Source of the DNA: JAUVRX01 sp049664225
GTDB lineage: Bacteria; Acidobacteriota; Thermoanaerobaculia; Multivoradales; JAHEKO01
Direction of reading: 5' to 3'
DNA length: 64,000 nt
Assembly (NCBI GenBank): GCA_049664225.1
Contig: JBATEX010000077.1
Span: forward strand, 1-64,000
The notes beneath the pieces were generated by a model, which saw only the letters and a program-made list of their open reading frames with translations, was not told the origin of the DNA and ran no database searches. Numbering within the stretch: position 1 is the stretch's first letter; each line of letters opens with the position of its first letter. Shown piece by piece: positions 59,142 to 64,000 of the stretch. The position numbers and the translations under genes are program-made.

Positions 59142-60119
59142 TCAGGCCAAGGCGCCGCTGCAGCTGGAGCCAGCGCCCGCTGTGCAGCCGAGACAGTGGG
59201 AGCCGGTCGCAATGGGCAGGCCCTCCATCTCCTGCAGACTGTCCAGCTGCCAGATCGTCTCGCGGCCCTGCGACGTGGGCAGAGCCAGCATCTGATTGAA
59301 GTCGCAGTCGTAGAGCCGACCATCGTAGCCGACCGACAGCAGCGATCGACACATCAGCTCAACCACCGTGGCTGGATTGAAGTGATTGGCCAGGAGCGAG
59401 AGGTAGGCGGAGTGCTGGTCGGTCCGCGTCAAGAAGTCGGCGAATCGCCGAATGGGCATGTTGGTCAAAGTCAGGAGATTGGTGAACTCGAGTCCGAAGC
59501 GCGACCTGAGCTCGCGCCGATAGCTGGGCTCGAGCTCGGCTTGTGGAGGTGGCAGGCTGGCTCCTCCAGGGTTGTAGACCAGGTTCAGGATCAAACCGGT
59601 TCCCGGCATGCCGTAACCCAGCCTATTGAGATTCTGGAGGGCCGAAATACTCCTCTCATATACTCCCCCTCCCCTCTGACGATCTACATTCTCCTGCAGA
59701 TAACAAGGCAGCGAGGCCACGATCTCAACCTGGTGGGCGGCCAGGAACTCGGCTGTATCCTCCTGGCCAGGTTCTTCGAGAACGGTCAGGTTACAGCGGT
59801 CGATGATGCGGAGACCGCTGCGCCGGCCGCACTGTACGAGACGCCGGAAATGTTGATTAAGCTCCGGTGCGCCCCCGGTGAGATCGAGCACCTCGACCTC
59901 CGGATTGGAGGTCAGAAGCTCTACGATCCTCTCCACCGTCGCCAAGACCATGGTCTCAGTGCGAGTCGGACCCGCCTCGACATGGCAGTGGTGGCAAGCC
60001 TGGTTGCAGACCATCCCGACGTTGATCTGCAGGGTTGTCACAGGACCTCGACGCAACGGCTCCAGGCCATTGCGATGGAGAGCCGAGTCGAAGGAGTTTC
60101 GGGGCAATGGTGAGATCAT
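59142..60119 (-). CDS. arsS: Arsenosugar biosynthesis radical SAM protein
   Basis: 325 residues from ATG at 60119 (a TTG nine bases earlier is possible). The radical-SAM cluster is C-x3-C-x2-C in GMVCNQACHHCHVEAGP. Family-specific blocks: LDLTGGAPELNQHFRRLV, IIDRCNLTVLEEPGQED, IVASLPCYLQENVDRQRGGG, LILNLVYNPGG, YDCDFNQML, and the Cys-rich C-terminus SHCLGCTAGAGSSCSGA. ArsS acts after ArsM in arsenosugar formation by adding the deoxyadenosyl group. No arsM or ars operon gene is adjacent. Some relatives are selenoproteins; here the positions are ordinary Cys codons. Confidence 0.92.
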   Translation of the reverse strand: MISPLPRNSFDSALHRNGLEPLRRGPVTTLQINVGMVCNQACHHCHVEAGPTRTETMVLATVERIVELLTSNPEVEVLDLTGGAPELNQHFRRLVQCGRRSGLRIIDRCNLTVLEEPGQEDTAEFLAAHQVEIVASLPCYLQENVDRQRGGGVYERSISALQNLNRLGYGMPGTGLILNLVYNPGGASLPPPQAELEPSYRRELRSRFGLEFTNLLTLTNMPIRRFADFLTRTDQHSAYLSLLANHFNPATVVELMCRSLLSVGYDGRLYDCDFNQMLALPTSQGRETIWQLDSLQEMEGLPIATGSHCLGCTAGAGSSCSGALA

Positions 60120-60256
60120 CTCGACCAACTATTCTAACTGCTCTTTCGGGCACTAGACCTGTCCTGATTGCGGTGGTGCCGACGATTCCCGCGAGCAGAC
60201 TTGTCGCGATCGAGGAGATAGACTGCCACTAACGTGCCAAAACAAGGAGGGATTCG

Positions 60257-62014
60257 ATGCTCGACCTACAGCGCTCGAAACCGAAACGGCCGCAGCTGCG
60301 ATGGTTCTTGGCTGGACTGGCCTTGGCTGCAGCCGGCGTTGCAGTTACCGCAACTGCAGACGCCATGGAGATTGCGGTCAGCTTCCTAGCCACTACTCAC
60401 GCCGAGCCTGTCGATGGAAGAGTGCTGGTCTTGATCTCACACGACGGTGATACAGAACCCCGTATGCAGGTAGCGGCGGGGCTCAAAGCCATCCAGATCA
60501 CCGGTGTCGATGTCGACGGGCTGGCTCCAGGTGAGCCGGTTCGGATCGACGCGTCCACTTTCGGCTACCCCATCCAGAGCCTTGGGCATCTGCCGGCTGG
60601 CGAGTACTGGGTCCAGGCGGTACTCCATCGCTACGAGACCTTTCACCGCTCCGACGGCCACGTCGTCAAGCTACCGATGGACCGAGGCGAAGGACAGCAC
60701 TGGAACCGGGCACCTGGCAATTTGTACAGCACGCCGACCCGAATGCGCCTCGATCCAGCCGAAGAGAGCCGATTCGACCTCGTTCTGAACCAGGTCATCC
60801 CACCCATCGACCAGCCCGAGGACACGGCCTACATCAAACACGTGAGGATCCAAAGCCAGTTGCTGACCGAGTTCTGGGGCAGGCCCATGTATCTAGGCGC
60901 CCACGTCCTCCTGCCGGAAGGCTTCGATGAGCACCAGCAAGCACGCTACCCCCTGATGATCTTTCACGGCCACTTTCCCGAAGATTTCGGCGGCTTTCGA
61001 ACCACGCCGCCCGATCCCGACCTGGAGTGTGAATACAGTGAACGATTCCAGTTGGATTGCTACAACAGGATTGTCCAGCAGGAAGCCTACGACTTCTACC
61101 AGACCTGGAAGGGACCCGACTTTCCGAGATTCTTGGCCATTGAGATCCAACACGCCAATCCCTACTATGACGACTCGTACGCCGTGAATTCGGCCAATCT
61201 CGGCCCATACGGTGACGCCATCACCCTCGAGCTGATCCCCTACATCGAGAAGAGATTCCGCGGCCTTGGCGAGCCCTGGGCTCGGTTCCTCTACGGCGGG
61301 TCCACTGGGGGCTGGGAAGCTCTGGCCGCCCAGGTGTTCTATCCAGATCAGTACAACGGGTGCTTCGCCGCCTGCCCCGATCCGATCGACTTTCGAGCCT
61401 ACACGATGGTGAATATCTATGAAGACCAGAACGCCTACTACGCCCAGGGAGACTTCAAACGCATCGCGCGCCCCGGACATCGCAATTGGCTCGGCGAGGT
61501 CGACGCGACCCTCGAGGACTGGAACCATATGGAGCTCGCCCTGGGCTCCAACTCACGCTCGGGAGACCAATACGATATCTGGCAGGCGGTGTATTCACCC
61601 GTAGGAGCGGACGGCTACCCCGCCCCAATATGGGACAAGCTCACCGGCGAGATCGACCACGAAGTCGCCGAGCACTGGAAGAAGTACGACCTACGCCTCG
61701 TGCTGGAGGAGAACTGGGCGACCCTAGGGCCGAAGCTCGAAGGCAAGATCCATATCTACTGCGGCGACATGGACAACTACTACCTCAACAACGCCGTCTA
61801 TCTGATGGAGAACTTCCTGGAGTCGACGACCGATCCCTACTACGGCGGCGAAGTGGACTACGGAGACAGGGCCGAGCACTGTTGGAATGGCGACCATGAG
61901 AACCCCAACGCCATTTCCCGATTGAGATACAACACTTTCTACCTACCGCGGATCCTGAAACGCATGGAGGAGTCGGCCCCGGAAGGCGCCGATCTCACCA
62001 GCTGGCGCTACTGA
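60257..62014 (+). CDS. Exported esterase-like alpha/beta hydrolase
   Basis: 585 residues from ATG at 60257 (ribosome site AAGGAGGGA). An export signal lies at about 15-36 (FLAGLALAAAGVAVTATADA). After a beta-rich domain (about 40-190) comes an alpha/beta-hydrolase core like the esterase D/Fes group: YLGAHVLLPEGFDEHQQARY, PLMIFHGHFPEDFGGF, and the nucleophile elbow FLYGGSTGGWEALAAQ, where Ser is the nucleophile. A late His (GDHENPNAISRLRYN region) and Asp (YCGDMDNYYL) could complete the triad. Substrate unknown; possibly an ester- or glycan-active enzyme of the periplasm. Confidence 0.82.
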   Translation: MLDLQRSKPKRPQLRWFLAGLALAAAGVAVTATADAMEIAVSFLATTHAEPVDGRVLVLISHDGDTEPRMQVAAGLKAIQITGVDVDGLAPGEPVRIDASTFGYPIQSLGHLPAGEYWVQAVLHRYETFHRSDGHVVKLPMDRGEGQHWNRAPGNLYSTPTRMRLDPAEESRFDLVLNQVIPPIDQPEDTAYIKHVRIQSQLLTEFWGRPMYLGAHVLLPEGFDEHQQARYPLMIFHGHFPEDFGGFRTTPPDPDLECEYSERFQLDCYNRIVQQEAYDFYQTWKGPDFPRFLAIEIQHANPYYDDSYAVNSANLGPYGDAITLELIPYIEKRFRGLGEPWARFLYGGSTGGWEALAAQVFYPDQYNGCFAACPDPIDFRAYTMVNIYEDQNAYYAQGDFKRIARPGHRNWLGEVDATLEDWNHMELALGSNSRSGDQYDIWQAVYSPVGADGYPAPIWDKLTGEIDHEVAEHWKKYDLRLVLEENWATLGPKLEGKIHIYCGDMDNYYLNNAVYLMENFLESTTDPYYGGEVDYGDRAEHCWNGDHENPNAISRLRYNTFYLPRILKRMEESAPEGADLTSWRY

Positions 62015-62174
62015 CGATCGCTGGAAGTGACCCACTTCATAGGACTTACGCCGACCCACCTCTACCATGAATTCTGGGCTCCGCAGCAGCAGAACCCAGG
62101 TGCCCGCTCGTCCCCGAATCGCTTGCCGGAGCCATCTCCGGCCGACTCGCGAGAGACGTGCCGGGAGGTGAGAC

Positions 62175-64000
62175 TTGCAACGGCACCCACGACCCGATCG
62201 ACGAGACACGGCTGAACATACGGCCGAGCCACCCCGTCTGGGCAAGTACGAGATCCTGGAGCGCATCGGCGAAGGTGGATTCGGTGTCGTCTACAAGGGG
62301 TTCGATCCACTCATTCAGCGATTCGTCGCCGTCAAGACCTGCACCTCACCCGACCAAGAGCTCAAACAACGCTACACCCGTGAGGCGCAGATCGCGGGCC
62401 AACTCGACCACGCCAACATCGTCCGCATCTTCGACTTCGGGATCGAGGAGGAAACACCCTTTCTGGTTCAGGAATTCCTCTCTGGAGAGGACCTCGACAA
62501 GAAGATCAGCAACCGGGCCTTCGTGCCACACCCCGAACGACTGCTGTACCTGATTCACATCGCCCGTGGACTGCAGTATGCCCACTCCAAAGGTGTCGTT
62601 CATCGGGACATCAAGCCTGCGAACATTCGGATTCTGGAGGACGGCTCCGCCAAGATCATGGACTTCGGCGTCGCCATGCTGCAGCACTCCGATACCCAAC
62701 TGACGGCGGCTGGCACCACGATGGGAACAGCTGCCTATCTGGCCCCCGAACAGATACGTGGCGAGAAGGTCGATGGCAGAACCGACATGTTCTCCTTCGG
62801 AGTCCTCGCCTACGAACTGGTCACAGGTGAGCGCCCGTTCGGACAGGAGACGATCTCGGCCATTCTCTACGAGATTCTGAATGACGATCCCAGGCCCATC
62901 GCTCTTCCCTCATCGGTATGTCCCGAGGGCCTGCGCCAGCTGATCTTCCGCTGCCTCGAGAAGGAACCGGATCGGCGCTATACGACCTGTGGAGACATCG
63001 TCCAGGCCCTGGAATCAGTCCGCGAGGCGTCGAAGACCGACCCACATCGAAGAGACCTGACCACAGCTCTGCGCAAGTCATCCACACCTCCACTGCAGAG
63101 CCCTGTCGATGCGGAGGCCACTTCTCGTCCGGTTGCCAGAGAGGGCGAGGCCTTCGACCCCGTGATCCAGCATGAGTGGACGCCGAGCGGAATCACGATC
63201 CCAAAACAGCGAGTCGCCATCAAGCGAATCCTGATAGCGGCATGCGCCATGTTGATTCTCGGTGGGGCCTACGCCTGGCTCGGGATTCGGGGAATCGCAC
63301 CGTGGCCGGAGGACCGGCAGCCGCAACAGGCTGCCGGCTCTGACGTTGTCCCCCTAGCGACGAGCAACGGTGTGGAGATGCTTCCAGAGGTCGATGCTCA
63401 GGCATCGACTTCGCCGCCGTTTGGCAGCGACTCGAACGCTTCCGGAGACTCGCCAGCACGAGCCGAAGAGGGACCCCAGCCATCGCGACAGGGTGCGACC
63501 ACCGGCACCGATGATTCTGGAGCGACCGTGCCGGAGGCGGCTCCCTCTGCCACCGATCTCCAAGCGGAGCCGGATTCAGAACCTGAAGCGCCGGTCGTAG
63601 TGGAAGCCACTCTCACAATCGCCACCAGCTGGCATCCCGAAACGACTGCTGCAATCGACAACGGTCGATCCATGAACCTCTCGAAGGGTCGCTCTCTCGA
63701 GCTACAACCAGGCGATCACACGGTGGTCTTCTCGCTCTCCACTCCAGACTACTCCGCCAGACGGACTGTACGACTGAAGCTGGAACCGGGCGAGCAGAAA
63801 ACGCTCAGAAGCCCGATTCAGAGGCCCGGACAGCTGACGGTACAGGCGAGCCTCGGCTCACCCCAGGGACTGGTTGCTGTCGACGGCAATCTCGTGGGCA
63901 GTAGCCCAATACGAGGCCAGAAGCTGTCGCCCGGCTCTCATCGACTCGAGCTCTACTCCCTCGAGGGAGCCACGGCACCCCTTGCTACTACCACGCTCGA
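62175..64000 (+). CDS. Membrane Ser/Thr protein kinase with PEGA-like repeats, 3' part missing
   Basis: 608 codons are visible before the right edge. The start is TTG at 62175, three bases after a near-perfect GGGAGGTGA site; an in-frame TGA at 62169 closes the frame upstream. The kinase domain starts at residue 25 (KYEILERIGEGGFGVVYKGF), with AVKTC, HRD (143-145), MDFGVAM and APEQIRG intact. One membrane helix lies at about 352-372 (LIAACAMLILGGAYAWLGI). A Ser/Pro/Ala-rich stretch follows, then PEGA-like segments (TLTIATSWHPETTAAIDNGR; QLTVQASLGSPQGLVAVDGN), a surface-exposed domain common in such kinases. RD-type catalytic loop, unlike the kinase at 7077. Confidence 0.93.
   Translation, partial: MQRHPRPDRRDTAEHTAEPPRLGKYEILERIGEGGFGVVYKGFDPLIQRFVAVKTCTSPDQELKQRYTREAQIAGQLDHANIVRIFDFGIEEETPFLVQEFLSGEDLDKKISNRAFVPHPERLLYLIHIARGLQYAHSKGVVHRDIKPANIRILEDGSAKIMDFGVAMLQHSDTQLTAAGTTMGTAAYLAPEQIRGEKVDGRTDMFSFGVLAYELVTGERPFGQETISAILYEILNDDPRPIALPSSVCPEGLRQLIFRCLEKEPDRRYTTCGDIVQALESVREASKTDPHRRDLTTALRKSSTPPLQSPVDAEATSRPVAREGEAFDPVIQHEWTPSGITIPKQRVAIKRILIAACAMLILGGAYAWLGIRGIAPWPEDRQPQQAAGSDVVPLATSNGVEMLPEVDAQASTSPPFGSDSNASGDSPARAEEGPQPSRQGATTGTDDSGATVPEAAPSATDLQAEPDSEPEAPVVVEATLTIATSWHPETTAAIDNGRSMNLSKGRSLELQPGDHTVVFSLSTPDYSARRTVRLKLEPGEQKTLRSPIQRPGQLTVQASLGSPQGLVAVDGNLVGSSPIRGQKLSPGSHRLELYSLEGATAPLATTTL

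Noticed and set aside
59196..60113. 305-codon plus-strand open frame
   Set aside because: Antisense to arsS, which has all family cysteines.
1..64000. tRNA, rRNA, riboswitch or replication origin
   Set aside because: By eye I found no cloverleaf with the T-loop consensus, no rRNA-like segment, no known riboswitch core and no DnaA-box cluster; a covariance-model scan would be needed for certainty.

Overview
The window is a high-GC, gene-dense stretch of a free-living, Gram-negative-type bacterial chromosome. Both ends cut through genes. Hanks-type Ser/Thr kinases with C-terminal add-on domains, a membrane-anchored PilZ protein, tandem alkaline-phosphatase-superfamily genes, large secreted peptidases and an Asp-box repeat protein together suggest an Acidobacteriota-like organism (Thermoanaerobaculia/Vicinamibacteria type). 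That placement is inference from gene content; there is no rRNA here to anchor it. I saw no tRNA, rRNA, CRISPR array, prophage or intact transposase.

Layout. 1-3.5 kb: surface-glycan genes (membrane sulfatase-like protein, sulfotransferase, glycosyltransferase) interrupted by two decayed genes. 3.7-6.7 kb: a secreted protein, an ICMT-like methyltransferase and elongation factor P. 6.8-9.2 kb: a MITE-like inverted-repeat element and a membrane Ser/Thr kinase. 9.2-16.8 kb: repeat-rich DNA, then a four-gene minus-strand cluster (membrane protein, ribbon-helix-helix-like protein, two phosphodiesterase paralogues) divergent from a sulfotransferase/O-methyltransferase pair. 17-22.6 kb: secreted peptidases (M19 lipoprotein; M1-M28-PDZ fusion) and a PilZ protein. 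22.8-28.4 kb: moaA, a giant receiver-like/kinase/TonB-C fusion, a coiled-coil protein and an ACT-like protein. 28.7-39.1 kb: a lipid or polyketide operon (acyl-CoA dehydrogenase, 2606-residue synthase, Sfp-type PPTase). 39.3-43.4 kb: cysteine synthase, HD hydrolase and penicillin-acylase-type amidase. 43.4-50.2 kb: AlkD-like protein, GGDEF-EAL protein, ECF sigma/anti-sigma pair, chalcone-isomerase-like protein and HtrA protease. 50.4-64 kb: PMT-type glycosyltransferase, secreted collar-domain protein, DUF711 protein, Asp-box protein, RsbW/RsbV-like pair, arsS, an esterase and a third Ser/Thr kinase running off the right edge.

How the genes work together. Signalling is a recurring theme: three Hanks kinases, a c-di-GMP cyclase/phosphodiesterase, a PilZ protein, a partner-switching pair and an ECF sigma with its anti-sigma. 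The minus-strand synthase operon is the clearest biosynthetic unit. The PPTase would activate the carrier domain, the synthase carries condensation, ketoreduction and dehydration domains but no recognisable enoyl reductase, and the upstream acyl-CoA dehydrogenase could adjust acyl saturation.

Most unusual points: (i) the synthase order KS-AT-KS-ACP-KR-DH, with Thr rather than Ser at the phosphopantetheine site; (ii) the receiver-like/kinase/TM/TonB-C fusion; (iii) the paired phosphodiesterases with an Oxa1-like-topology membrane protein; (iv) a shrunken paralogue of the ICMT-like gene at 1650-1779.
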